Notes: generated by a model not told the origin, from the sequence alone. Numbered from the stretch's first letter, positions 12,205 to 23,480 are shown. The stretch is DNA of 64,000 nucleotides from Sipunculus nudus (GCA_026874595.1 CM049316.1:65267176-65331175), one strand, 5' to 3'. A program made the numbers and translations.

Positions 12205-12530
12205 TGATACATGCCTCCGTCATTGAAGCACAAGTTTAAAAAAACGCTCCTCGAAACGCTGGACACCGTCTATCCAAAGTGCTGGACGTTCGACTATGAC
12301 CTGATCAGGTGGCCGAGCCACTCTAATAAGCGGGATTTTCTGTGCATTCACTTATTTTTCCCCTATTCCCAGGTTCATTCGTACATATATATTTGTGAAT
12401 ATTCCTTGATCACGCTCCAGAATCCGGAGAAGATACTGGATCCACATGAAAAATAAACCATTCCCGAAATCGCCTGAAATTTTTACAAATTTCCGAAATG
12501 CCCTGAAAATTTTGGGAATGAACGCATACC
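12205..12530 (+). repeat. GCCTCCGCCA-type TIR repeat family, copy (+)
   Basis: From ATGCCTCCGTCATTGAAGCA to about 12530 it matches, inverted, 61545-61860 over nearly its whole length. Shared landmarks are CACAAGTTTAAAAA, the CTGGACACC word, a CAGGTTCATTCGT motif, CCAGAATCCGGAGAAGAT and GCCCTGAAAATTTT. Related copies are at 19040-19390 (minus), 39740-40000, 56325-56560 and the right window edge. The 81-codon frame here resembles the frame in the 61.7 kb copy only because the DNA is homologous; indels shift it, so I do not call it a gene. Confidence 0.75.
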
Positions 12531-13289
12531 CTCCTCGGAGAGTCAATGAAAATTAGGTTTAAGGAGGTTTGTTTTAAAACATTCGTTTCCATAGCAAGGT
12601 TACAAAAGGTAAAGTGTTGACTTTATCTTTTGGTAACATCAGATGTTCATGTTATCTCTGACTTGTTTTTACTGATTTCACATCATTTGTTCCCAACAAA
12701 TTCTAATCCCGGTAAAACAAAGTTTTTTTTATACCGTTTCCTTTTTTTAACAATCGAGAGTGTTTGTTAGGATAAGTGCCCTACATTAAGAGATTACAAA
12801 AAAAATTTCATCTTATACACAAATACGGTTAGCGACAAATCAAATAAATATTCTGTTTCACTTTTTATCATTTGTAGTATTGTGGCCTATTATTGTATTG
12901 CTTCTTATTACAAAATGACCTTAAAAATGCGTGTTTACATATTATTAATTTATTTCTCGTGCATTTTCTGGCTTTCATTGTTATTGCAACGTTGTGCTTA
13001 TCATATTACCAAATTCCTTATAGATATAATTTGTAATATTACCCCTGGTAGACTGTATACTACACCAAGTAATATTTTCCTTGGATGGCGGCTGTATTAA
13101 CCTAAGTTTCTTGCCATTTTTCCCCTCTACCACATTGATATGAATTTATTTCTGCCGAAAAATGGTATGACAAATCTTTGTAACAAAGGTGTGTTTATGA
13201 CTTATTTGTACTTAATAATTATTTAATTATAAACTGAGCTAAAAGGAAACATGAAGGCTTTCTCCTGGGGATATGGACGGTTAGTTCAT
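12531..13289. other. Non-coding stretch, nothing recognised
   Basis: AT-rich. A hydrophobic 72-codon frame at 12882-13100 has no family resemblance I can name. Confidence 0.45.
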
Positions 13290-13710
13290 CTTACCTGACT
13301 TTCTTGTTTTTAATGATAAATCTGGTCAGGTCATGACCTACTCTTGATACAACCTAGACCTGTGCATCAAGACCCGGCCTTACCTGTTTGGAGCGGTTTC
13401 GTTATTATATCCAAAGCCTTTCATATATCGAATAATTTGTATGCATATCGTCATGTAAAGCATATAGAGATTTTGAGAAAACAACTTTATGAGATCCGTT
13501 AAAAATTTTGCAGATAAATCCCTAGTGGGCACTGCAGGACATTATATTAAATACATAAGACCCACTGGGCGCGGCGCTTAGCCGATCGGTACAACTCAAA
13601 CACTATAACCTAATATAAAACGGTGAATTTTAATATAAGTGATAGGAAACAGAAATGATAATGACGTGCAGCATTGAACATATTTACTTGAGGAATTTCG
13701 ATTTATAAAT
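13290..13710 (+). repeat. Diverged duplicated block, partner 9890-10790
   Basis: Colinear with 9890-10790 (TTTTTAATGATAAATCTGG, CCAAAGCCTTT, GATAATGACGTGCAGCATT). It is shorter and lacks the AT-rich middle of the partner. Confidence 0.6.
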
Positions 13711-13879
13711 AAAACCCTCTACTTCATATCAATGCTGATAGACTGAGAACTCTTGTTTTTACACGCAAAAAGGTTTTAAGCTTCATTGTAACTTTGTTTG
13801 CGCACACGTACGGGTTTTGATCTTTAGATTCCATGGGAATTTTTTTTCAAAGGATGGAAAAGGGGGGTTCGCTTCAGTG

Positions 13880-14375
13880 ATGTAGGACTCTAGTCCACTC
13901 TTTACGGACGTTGACTTGGACTTGGACTCGAGGGTCCTGGACTCGGACTGTACTCGAACTCGGAGGTACTGTCTCAATAAATCATGCCGAGTCCATCTCG
14001 AGCACAGTAGAAATAAAGTCACAAACTAGGAAGACATATATATGTGCGAACCACTTACAGAATATTACAAAAAGGATTATCTATCAAGTTTGAGCCCGGA
14101 AGCTTAATGTTATGAAACATTCAAGTAAATTTAAAGCACGTGTATAAACTAACAAATTAATACTTACATGATAATCTCAAATTTCCATTTAAAAATACTT
14201 TTAAAAAGGAAGATTAACATTAGACTAAGACTTGGACTTGGGTTTTTTAAATGACTCGAACTGAATGTCTTTGGACTTGGACTCGAAACTCAAGGACTCA
14301 AACTTGGACTCGGACCCGAGTAGCCTGGACTCTGCCTTGCAGTTACTCTCGGACTCGGATCATGTGGACTCAACT
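13880..14375 (+). repeat. Hexamer-armed dispersed repeat, copy 2
   Basis: Arms of GGACTTGGACTCGA-type words at about 13885-14000 and 14225-14375 flank a core homologous to copy 1. Core matches include TATATATATGTGCGAACCAC, ACTTACAGAATATTAC and ACATGATAATCTCAAATTTC. Confidence 0.8.
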
Positions 14376-15165
14376 CACGTTACATTACTGATTCGCTTTC
14401 CTTAGAATCTGATCGAGCAAGAACGCACTTATTGTGATGACAAAAGTGTCGTAAACTGTACATTCTAACATACTTACATTTACGAACCTTGAATGCCTCA
14501 TTCAACAAATTACATTCATTTTTCGATGCTTTTAAAATCTTGAGAGTATAAAAATAAGCGCTAAATAAAAAAAGAGCCGGATTATGCATCATGATTCTTC
14601 ATAAACTATCGATCCAAGGTTGTCTTTCCAGCACAAGTTTTCAAAACGTTTCTACACTCTCAGAGAGGGTATCCCCTCATAAAATATTTCCCTTTGCACC
14701 CCCAGTATTCGAAAATTCTATATTCGCCCATGGTAGCCATAGTGGGCGGCATACCCGCTCCCCCCCCCCCCGGTCTTCACACAGTTACTGTTTACCCAAG
14801 TCAAACGTTAACTTGCGGTCAGTTAAGCATTCAGAATCAGAACTGGGATCCTTATAGGGGTTGCGGAGTTCATTTCCACATCCATATTTGGGTCAAAATG
14901 TTTTTTTTAGTGGGAGGACCTACCTGGGTCCCTCAGAGTGCAAAACCCCGATATAAAATTTGTTGTTTTTACTTCTTACTCTCTGTGATCGCCGGCAATT
15001 GCATACAAGTATATATATCTAGCTATAAATTGCGAGTGAAATTTACAAGATAAACATGTAAAATAAATAACGCACAAACACCATAGTCAGGATTGCTTCT
15101 CGCCTACGCTCCATTATTGCTCACATTATTATTACCTTTTGAAGGGGTGGGGGTAATAGCTCGGT

Positions 15166-15171
<6 letters not shown>
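14376..15171. other. Non-coding stretch with a poly-C tract
   Basis: A C run lies at 14760-14771. Two overlapping frames at 14591-15053 read through it in different frames with no recognisable domain. No gene is supported. Confidence 0.45.

Positions 15172-15215
<44 letters not shown>
15172..15215. repeat. (TA)n microsatellite
   Basis: Uninterrupted TA alternation of about 44 bases. Confidence 0.95.
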
Positions 15216-15217
<2 letters not shown>

Positions 15218-15861
15218 TTCCATAAAGTGCCAGTGAAATTTCAAAAAGTAAACGTGTAAAATTAAAAAGCTTTCAAATACCATAGTTAGGAATGCCTCTC
15301 GCCCACGATCCATTCGTCATTTAATTAATTTCTAACGGCCACCAGTGGTAGGCATCAATGTTTTGATACTGTATAAAAGTGCGACGTTTTGACGACTGTG
15401 AAGTGCGTTAAGTAGGTCCCTGGTTTTGCTCTAATAACGTAGGCGTTCTGTAGGTGAAAATTAAATTTTTTTCTTGTTTTTTTCTTCTTCTGTGTCGCAA
15501 GTGTGAATTCCAAGTGCTAACGTATAAGCGTAATTTTAGAATTTTTTTTTATATAAAGACGTGAGAGCATCTCCTTTTGTCATATTGACAATTGATGTGT
15601 GGTTAGGCAGGATATACCGATTGTTACGGAAAGCGTGTGGGAGAAAATGTTTATGTTATGTTGTAAACAGACCAGAAAGTGTTTCCTGTTTTGATAGGAA
15701 AATATTTTTATACATAACCGTGACTATAATTTATATATATGCATGGGTGTGTGAGTGATAATAGTTATATTTTCATGTAACACACCAGTTATTGTGTCCT
15801 GTTTTGGTAGGAAACATCTTATACATAAGCGAGTCTAAGTACAACAATTGTAAGTAATATA

Positions 15862-15864
<3 letters not shown>
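15216..15864. other. Non-coding stretch
   Basis: A local near-duplication is present: two GTTTTGRTAGGAAA...TATACATAA segments at about 15689 and 15801. No gene seen. Confidence 0.45.

Positions 15865-15915
<51 letters not shown>
15865..15915. repeat. (TA)n microsatellite
   Basis: TA alternation with one TTTA interruption. It abuts the inverted copy of the palindromic repeat. Confidence 0.95.
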
Positions 15916-16160
15916 ACAAGCACATGGCCAAGAATCGGATAAACGAGAGCGGTTGTGTCCCAGTAATCAGGCCACTAAGAGCAGGTGTCACATGTTTAAA
16001 ATTTGGAGCTGGATGCACAATGCGGTAGCACGCTCTCATTGGTCTGATTACAGTTCTTTGCTCTGTGCGCACCCTGGTGTTCAGACCCAGAGAACCTTGC
16101 TATGCAAAGACGCGGTTAACAGCCAGGGACGACTGCAGTTTATAACTGCTGCATAATTAC
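15910..16160 (-). mobile_element. Small palindromic TIR repeat next to a TA array, copy 2 (inverted)
   Basis: Reverse complement of the 5045-5295 repeat. Landmarks are CACATGGCCAAGAA, the inner inverted pair GTAATCAGGCCACTAAGAGC / GCTCTCATTGGTCTGATTAC, and an outer TTTATAACTGCTGCATAA-like segment. The 67- and 99-codon frames on both strands are by-products. Confidence 0.65.
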
Positions 16161-16590
16161 TGGAAGATTTTACGAGAATGCAAACTAAAGGTTTTGTCCT
16201 TTATCATCTGCTACACATTATATACAGACTTGCGCCCTGAAAGCACATTAACGTAATGATTTCATTAAAACAAACTGATATCTCCAAATGAAGAACAATT
16301 TATATCCCAGGAATAAAAAAACGAACAAAGCAGAAAGAAAATGCATCTCCTTGACCATTATATATGCCTACAATCCCGCAAATTTGCTTTGTCCTTGCTA
16401 TTTTCATGACGTCAGCTAAGGCCCGCAAAGAAAATACCTGAACAATGATACATGACAATCACCATTACAAGCATTACAAGGCAATGACCGAGGTACACGT
16501 GAAGTACATTCAGAGAAAACTGGCCTGTGTACCTCACAGCACGAATAATAAAAACAACCCATGTCATTGAGAAACCGTACTATGCCACAT

Positions 16591-16672
16591 GCAAGACGGG
16601 TACAATCACATTACGATCAAATCATGCCAGTTCTCCGGGACTGTCAATGGCTACCTGTTATTTTCATCGCCC
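16591..16672 (+). pseudogene. Possible LINE 3'-end scrap
   Basis: A short frame reads HYDQIMPVLRDCQWLPV. It resembles the 'YDHITPLLxxLHWLPV' stretch downstream of the reverse transcriptase in CR1/L2/Rex-type LINEs. Only about 20 residues match, and the flanking reading loses the resemblance at once. This is a weak, family-knowledge-based call. Confidence 0.35.
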
Positions 16673-16779
16673 GACTTTCAACGCTGACTTCATTTAAAAG
16701 AGGCAGGTCTCGGGGTATCAATCACCTCATTGTATTTATCACTCATTGTTCCTCTTGGCATAATTTTTAGGTCGAAAAA

Positions 16780-16816
16780 GGGGGCACCCCCCCCCCCCCC
16801 ACAACCCCCTTAAATC
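16780..16816 (-). mobile_element. hAT-like terminal remnant with a poly-C tract
   Basis: GGGGCA, then a C run at 16787-16800, then ACAACCCCCTTAAATCCCCC and CTG. The order matches the terminus style of the 60268-60971 element (homopolymer, ACCCCC, short word, CTG). Only one end is evident. A possible partner end, CAGGGGGCGTAGCCAGAATT, lies at about 17521. Confidence 0.4.
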
Positions 16817-17689
16817 CCCCCTGTAACCAATAAATGCTATACCTTCAGAGAAAGAGAGTTTGGCCATTGTTGTGAAGTCTCCTGGTGGTCCAATACTGTA
16901 TTATGTTATTTATAACCAGTAATATAAATATTTAAATCATGAGTTTAATTTCATGAAAGTCAATGAAAATATCTGAGCCACGCACTGTCACTTAGTTGTC
17001 CTCTGTTTTTCTCCAGCTCCCTTATGGCTTCAGTTAGCTTTGGATGCCCTTCGTACAGTATAAATTAAGAATATGTGCGGTACGTGTTATTAAAATAAGG
17101 CATGTATGTGTAGTTTGAGGACGCAAAATGACTTTTATGTGTAACGAACAGCATTGATATAAATTTCTGATGACGAAATGCTTAATCCTCTTTTTCGACC
17201 CTTAAAAATAATTTTAAGAACAAATATTTTAATTTACCTCAAATTCCATCCGGTGTATCCTTGTAACAAATACAAACTGTCGAAAGATGGGGAGTCAAAA
17301 TAGTTAATAGCCATTATTAAGTTGTCCAAAGAGTCCCACAGCCTCGATTCTATTACCAAATTACAATTTATAATTCAATGTAAGCATGCAATTTTCGCTC
17401 CCCAAAAAACATAATTTGCGGCCAACAGAGCAAAACAAGCGTATGGATTATCTGCACATTGAAAACAAGATCGAATCTTAATACCCAATATTTCTTCCAA
17501 ATACTTCTAGCCTAGGGATTCAGGGGGCGTAGCCAGAATTTAGAGATTTATATGATTATATATGATGTCAGTTTGTACCTGAAGAGTGAGCCGGCTGGTA
17601 AGCTGAACTCATGAAACAGTTCTGTAGTACAATACTATGAAATCAAACTAACTTTATAAAGTACAATATTACTGCTCCCCCACACTGTA
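16817..17689. other. Non-coding stretch
   Basis: No gene recognised. The CAGGGGGCGTAGCCAGAATT sequence at about 17521 looks like a hAT-type terminus and may pair with the remnant at 16.8 kb. Confidence 0.4.
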
Positions 17690-19015
17690 GAGCACTTTCA
17701 CTTTGGTGTATTGAACTTTTGATGTATTTTACTGGTCTTTTCCTTTTTCAGTTCACTTAGGTATGATGGTAACATTTCTGATTTGTTTTTATACACTAAA
17801 AGAGCAATTTTAAAATCTATTCGTTCACGTATCGGTAGCCAGTGAGAGTCTTTAGACACTCTTTTGCACTATCAAATTTCCTTTAAGCCAAAATCAGACG
17901 AGCCGCTGCGTTTTGTAATCGCTGCAGTATGCTTATTTGCTTTTCTGGTAAATTGAAAAACATCAAGTTTCCATAATCTAAGAGTGAGGTCACAAACGCA
18001 TGAACTAACGTACACAAAGTGTTATTGTCTATGTATTTCCTAATCTGCCTCAGACTATATAGTTTTTACGTTTACTACATACAGCACCTATATGTTCTCT
18101 CATACTAATGGTTTCATCAAAGATCATACCCAAATCAAGCACTTTGACTACCGTTTTTATCGAGGTACCACCCCACGTTTATTTCACTCAAAGTAAATTT
18201 ACTAAGCTGTTGCTTACTTTCAAAGAGCACAATTTCTGTCTTATTGTCATTTGATTTCAATTTATGTTGTAGCATCCACTCCCTTACTGAACTAACACAG
18301 GATATAATTTCCCCGAATGCTTTGTTCTCATCATCACCTTTAGGCTTAAATGATAAATATAACTGATTGTCATCTGCAAAACCACTAACATCTGGAAGGT
18401 ACATTTGAATTAGGTCATATAAGGAAGATAAATATGACAAAAACAACACTGGTCCTGCTACACTTCCTTGGGGAACACCAAAACACATCTTGAATTTGCT
18501 TGATAAAATGCCATCAATAAGTACTCGCTGGTTACGGTTAGTAAGATATTCTCTAAATCAGTGAGCAGCTGTGCCACCAATTTGAATTTATGTTGAAAAA
18601 TATAAGATAAAATATCTATATCTATTGTATCAAAAGCAGCTTATTAGCATCCATACTTTTTAAAATGTCCGATTGCACACGTAATAATATGGTTTCAGTA
18701 CTATGTTTTCTGCTGTAGGCTGCATTTTTCTCCGGCATCTGACCATTCCTTTGAAGGTACAGCTCATATTGGTTTATGGCTGCAGTCTCTACCAATTTTG
18801 AAATATATGAGAGATTGCTCACTGGCCTATAGTTCTTGAATTCGCGATCTAATCCGACCTTTTTCAATCAACGGCTTAACATATAACATAAGAGCGTTTC
18901 GAACATTCTGGAAAATGACCCTGTCTCAGCGATATGTTAATGATTCGGGAAACAACAGGTAACATAACATCTAAACACTGTTTCAATAAAATTGTTGGCA
19001 GAGGAACCAGATCCA
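17690..19015 (-). pseudogene. Decayed L2/CR1-like LINE reverse transcriptase
   Basis: Read on the minus strand, the pieces follow the order of the family. They are LKQCLDVMLPVVSRIINISL (about 18990-18930), KNYRPVSNLSYISKLVE (about 18840-18780), the 'fingers' stretch with SRKHSTETILLRVQSDIL, then GVPQGSV and FADD (motifs B and C, about 18480-18370), and finally ILQRLQNAAARLIL (about 17935-17890) and DSHWLPI with a C-terminal tail. Several frame changes are needed. Between MDANK and AAFDTIDIDIL the catalytic start of motif A (normally LDLS before AAFD) is missing through a small deletion. No endonuclease domain or 5' UTR is present. Dead 5'-truncated element. Confidence 0.85.
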
Positions 19016-19039
19016 GATGATATACAAAGTCATAACAGT

Positions 19040-19390
19040 TTTTTTTCGAGCTTTTTGCCTCCGCCAGGAGGCTATGCTTTTATCCCTGTTCATGTGTGTG
19101 TTTGTGTGTTTTTTCACAACATAACTCACGCAATCACGAACGGAATCTGATGAAATTATAACTGAAATTATACCAGGACCAATGAAGAATCTATTAGATT
19201 TTATTTGTGGATCCGGTACATGATCCGGATTCAAGCACGTCACCAAGACCTTTTACAAATGTAAGGTCACTTAAGCACGAATGAACCTGGGAATATGGGG
19301 CGAATGAGTGAATGACAAAAACACGGTTTTGAGAGCATTAGGCATTAGGGACCCTTAACAATGTGGAGGTACGCATTCCTTTGAATGCAA
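19040..19390 (-). repeat. GCCTCCGCCA-type TIR repeat family, copy (-)
   Basis: One end reads TTGCCTCCGCCAGGAGGC. The body on the minus strand contains CCCAGGTTCATTCGTGC, GAATCCGGATCATGTACC and GTTATGTTGTGAAAAAACAC, which fit the copies at 12.2, 39.8, 56.4 and 61.5 kb. It lies directly upstream of the decayed LINE on the same strand. The 87-codon minus-strand frame across it is not a gene. Confidence 0.7.
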
Positions 19391-20854
19391 CAGTAACAGA
19401 TACAAATGATCAAAATATTAAATTTGTTTAATGTATTTATTTCCTTTTTCCCCCATGAACATATTTGAGTGTTATCATTACAAATGTAAATAAACCCCTG
19501 TGGCAAGAAGCCCCCCCCCCCCCAACATACACATCTCTATATAATTAGGTCCTGGGCTAATATGTAAAATACGTAATTTTGTTATATCTGGTTGATGTTG
19601 TTTTGGAAGACTGCCATTAAAGCCTTACTCACGAATGTTAGTAGGTACGTGGTCTTTTCTTGCAATTCAGACTTAAATGCATACATTAATGAGATATTTA
19701 TTCTATATTTTCTGCAATGTCGGCGATTTATTTGCAATTCCACTCTGACTTTAATCAATCATAACTGAATAATAACGGATACGGACATCAGTTACCCAGA
19801 TGTTAATATAGGACAAAAATGAGAACACAATTACCAGCATAGTTTTAAAGATATGAACTTGGTAATGGCAAAGGCATGACGTGCACAACAATGCTGGAAT
19901 GTCCACGATAATCATTAGTTAAAATGTATATGTCACAGATTATTATAAAATTCAGCTGTAATAATGCTTTATTTTGATGCTAGTAAATACTCACCTTAAG
20001 AAATTCTTCGGAGTACATTCTTGTCGTATTTAAGTGTCCTTCTCAATCCTTGACCTAGATAAAAAAAAATCGAAATTGCTAATGAGGGCTGCCATTTTTG
20101 AAACAGAACATAAAAATTGATGTTACAAAGCGCTTGACGAACTAACGGTATACCGGTAAACACCCGTGCCAAGCATTTAAAAGAGTCTGGCGCGCCCACC
20201 TGGCACAAAACAAAATGGCCGACACTCGTCCCTCGCGTATAGCTTTTATCACGCAACCATACCGTTTAGCATTACAATGCAAATTTTGCCCGTTTCAGTC
20301 CGCACAATAACTGTCTAAAATTTAAATGTTGAGACTTTTTAAACAAATTAGGGATGATAACTTGTAAGAAGTTTGTTTATGTCATAAAACATTTAGATAA
20401 CCAACCCAAGAAGACCATTGGGAAAATGGGAGGGCTTAGGCCGTAAAAACCGGGTTAAACCCCTGAAAAAAATTGTGGTGGGCAAGAAAGTGGGAATCCA
20501 GACCCCCTTGAACCCCCATCCCTATCGTAATCCGCTACCTACATTTTTTTGTTTGATCCATACATATACACTGTACATTGTTTTATTGTTTTAATTTTTA
20601 GTTAGGCCTTTTATTTAAATTTACTTACTCAATATTCGTGTATATCATTTAAGGTTTTTTTTCTGTGATCATTTTAAACCATGTATGTATAACTGTTTTT
20701 ATGTATGCATGTATTTTAGTCTCGGTTCTTTCATATTTGCTTTTTTAACTGTGTACTTATCGATATCATCTTGACCAGGACCCTATAGAAAAACAGCTTT
20801 TGCTGAATAGGCTATCCTGGTTTAATATGTATTATAAATAAATAAATAAATAAA
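19391..20854. other. Non-coding stretch with poly-C and a hAT-like scrap
   Basis: A C run lies at 19511-19523. Around 20440-20545 the sequence GACCCCCTTGAACCCCCATC looks like a degraded hAT-type terminus. No gene seen. Confidence 0.4.
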
Positions 20855-20859
20855 TTCCA

Positions 20860-21592
20860 CGGTTAACAGTCTGAAAAGCCTATATTCATATAACAGTCTG
20901 AAAAGCCTATATAAATATAACAGTCTGAAAAGCCTATGTATATATAACAGTCTGAAAAACCTATATGAATGTAAAAGTCTGAAAAGCCTATGTATATATG
21001 ACAGTCTGGAAAGCCTATATAAATATAACAGTCTGGAAAGCCTATATAAATAAAACAATCTGAAAAGCCTATATGAACATAACAGTCTGAAAAGCCTATG
21101 TATATATAACAGTCTGGAAAGCCTATATAAATATAACAGTCTGAAAAACCTATATGAATATAACAGTCTTAAAAGCCTATGTATATATAACAGTCTGGGA
21201 GGCCTATATAAATATAACAGTCTGAAAAGCCTATATAAATATAAATCTGAAAAGCCTATATGAATATAACAGTCTGAAAAGCCTTTATAAATATAACAGT
21301 CTGAAAAGCCTATGTATATCTTACAGTCTCGAAAGCCTATATGAATATAACAGTCTGAAAAGCCTATGTATATATAAGTCTGGATAGCCTATATAAATAT
21401 AACAGTCTGAAAAGCCTATATGAATATAACAGTCTGGAAAGCCTATATAAATATAACAGTCTAGAAAGCCTATATGAATATAACAGTCTGAAAAGCCTAT
21501 TTATATATAACACTCTGGAAAGTCTATATGGATATAATAGTCTGAAAAGCCTATATGAATATAACAGTCTGAAAAGCCTATATACATATCTT
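20860..21592. repeat. 27-bp minisatellite, about 27 units
   Basis: The unit is ATAACAGTCTGAAAAGCCTA followed by a variable TATAAAT, TATGAAT or TGTATAT tail (27 bases). It repeats head to tail with point changes (for example CTGGAAAGCC) and a few short units. Because 27 is a multiple of three, a minus-strand frame (20822-21058) stays open as a nine-residue repeat; I see no start context or other sign of translation. Confidence 0.95.
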
Positions 21593-22250
21593 AATGTAAT
21601 ATTCCATTAACATTCCTTTTTAATCGATATTTTAGTGTGCCTAAATAACCTATATGTGCCCATAACCCATGTATGTATTGATATCAGTTTGCATGGGACA
21701 TGAGCGTATACCGAAGTACAATCTCACGAAATATTTGTCATAACTATAACACTCACTCCTGCCGTTCAGTGACTCTCTCCTTCCCGACATTTATATAGAC
21801 AGAGTACAGAACAATGGCTGGGACAAAAGGTCAACAAGGGCAGTTTGTAAGACTTCCAAATGAGGAAGTACAGCGGTCATCCGTTGTTACTGCGATTAGG
21901 AAACCTACCTAGTCAAGGATATTCAATTATCTGCGGTATTTCCGGCATCAATTGTGGCTTAGTTTGATTCACGATTGGACGTCGAGCGAAACATTGTGGT
22001 GGCTACGGATATAGATACAGCGAAAGCCCTGTGATTCTAATTACAGGAATATATACTCATTTTCAAGTTCATAGGGTTCATATCCGCAGCGCCTGATGTG
22101 ATCATTTTAAATACCTTGCCAGCTTGATACTAACTAAGCATTCCTCTTTTGTTATGCTATTATTCACTTTAGGAATTCTATTTTGAGCCAATTCGCGTAT
22201 AAAGGCACTGGAAATTTCATTGAAATAATTTTTTTCTAAAGGTCAGCCTT
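21593..22250. other. Non-coding stretch, nothing recognised
   Basis: No ORF with a motif and no evident repeats. Confidence 0.45.
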
Positions 22251-22380
22251 GAGATCAATTCTGATTCGAATTAGATCTGAATTTGAACCCAAGGGAAATA
22301 AATTAAAATTGATATTGTAATGTAAATTAAATCAATTGAAATTGATCTGGAATTGATGTAAAAAGGCTCAGATCAATTAT
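22251..22380. repeat. Cluster of GATCAATT / AATTGATC words
   Basis: GATCAATT, AATTAGATCTGAATTT, AATTGATATT, AATTGAAATTGATCTGGAAT and GATCAATTATTTGAATT occur within about 130 bases. This gives several overlapping imperfect palindromes. Function unknown. Confidence 0.5.
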
Positions 22381-22470
22381 TTGAATTGCAAAACAAGTTT
22401 CTTTCCGACATTTTACGTATTGTTGCTCATTGTATCTGCCAAAACAGAGTTTTGCGGATATCATGTTTTC

Positions 22471-22502
22471 AGCCCGCCGCTGCCGCCGCCGCCGCCGCCG
22501 CG
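22471..22502. repeat. (GCC)n trinucleotide repeat
   Basis: A run of GCC triplets with one interruption in an otherwise AT-rich area. Frames through it show Pro, Ala or Gly runs (22381-22709) but no other coding signal. Confidence 0.85.
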
Positions 22503-22649
22503 TTGGTGTCCGGAAAACTCCTCCGTAACCGCTGGGCGGAATTTTACGAAACCCGGGATTATGTTCGGGTCACATGTGAACTGCTGCGCCCCGATTTTGT
22601 TTTGACCTCTGACCTTTCCTCTGTGCTCTGCGTCCATTTGTGCGTCTGT

Positions 22650-23480
22650 TTCCACACATAAACCAACATCTCGGGAACCGTTTGACCGATCAGGAAAAAA
22701 AATTTGCACAAATGTAGCCCTTGGAGAGCTTTATAACATACACAAAAAATGGTGGCGCCACCTGCAACCATGTTTGCACAATGTCCATCTTTTCGTCTTC
22801 CTTGGGTTAAAATCACTAATATATCTGGAGTGGTTTGACTAGTTCACCTGAAAATTCGGCATGCGTATACATCCTGGATAGCTTTCCTGATTTTATGACA
22901 GGTGGCGCCACTTACATTCTAGTTTACGCTACAAACATCCAAGCTCATATCTCGGGAACCGTTTGACCGATTGGGGCAAAATTTTGCATTTATTTAGATT
23001 TCACATAGCTCTTTATCATACGCAAAACTGGTGGCGCCACCTGCAACCATTTCTGCACAGCATTCGTCTGTTTGTCTGCCATGGGATAAAATTACTCATA
23101 TCTTGGCAGTGGTTTGACATATCTGCCTAAAATTTTGCAGGTTTATACATCCTGGACAGCTCATGATTTTATTCAAGTGGCGCCACCTACATTCTAGTTT
23201 ACGCCGCAGTTATCCAAGCTCATTTCTGGGGAACCGTTTGACCGATTGGGTCAAAGTTTTGCATGTGTATAGATCTCGTATAACTCTTTATCATACGCAA
23301 AACTGATGGCGCCGCCTGCAACCATTTTTGCACAGCGTTCGTCTGTTTGTCTGCCACGGGCTTAAATCACTCATATACATGTAGTTGTTTGACTTAATCT
23401 GCCTTAAATTTTGCATATGTATACAACTTGGACAACTTTCTGGATTTTGTGATAGGTGGCGCAACCTACATACACATTTC
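22650..23480. repeat. Dimeric ~277-bp tandem repeat with two GGTGGCGCCACC palindromes per unit
   Basis: The palindrome or a close variant occurs at 22751, 22901, 23030, 23177, 23305 and 23455, with alternating spacings of about 150, 129, 147, 128 and 150 bases. Full period is about 277 bp and about three units are present. Each unit also has a CTCGGGAACCGTTTGACCGA segment, CATACGCAAAACTG before the first palindrome, and TGGTTTGACNT plus CATCCTGGA before the second. The half-units are related to each other, so the array is a duplication of an older dimer. Confidence 0.9.

Noticed and set aside
12211-12456. 81-codon frame similar to a frame at 61668-61910 (minus)
   Set aside because: The similarity is explained by the shared non-coding repeat; indels between copies break the frame and the other copies do not keep it.
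20822-21058. Repetitive Leu/Arg/Tyr peptide frame
   Set aside because: A by-product of the 27-bp minisatellite period; no start context or flanking coding signal.
20860-21592. CRISPR-like array
   Set aside because: There are no unique spacers; the unit is contiguous 27-bp tandem DNA in a eukaryotic genome.
22381-22709. Pro-, Ala- and Gly-run frames
   Set aside because: They arise from one GCC repeat read in different frames and strands; no other coding evidence.
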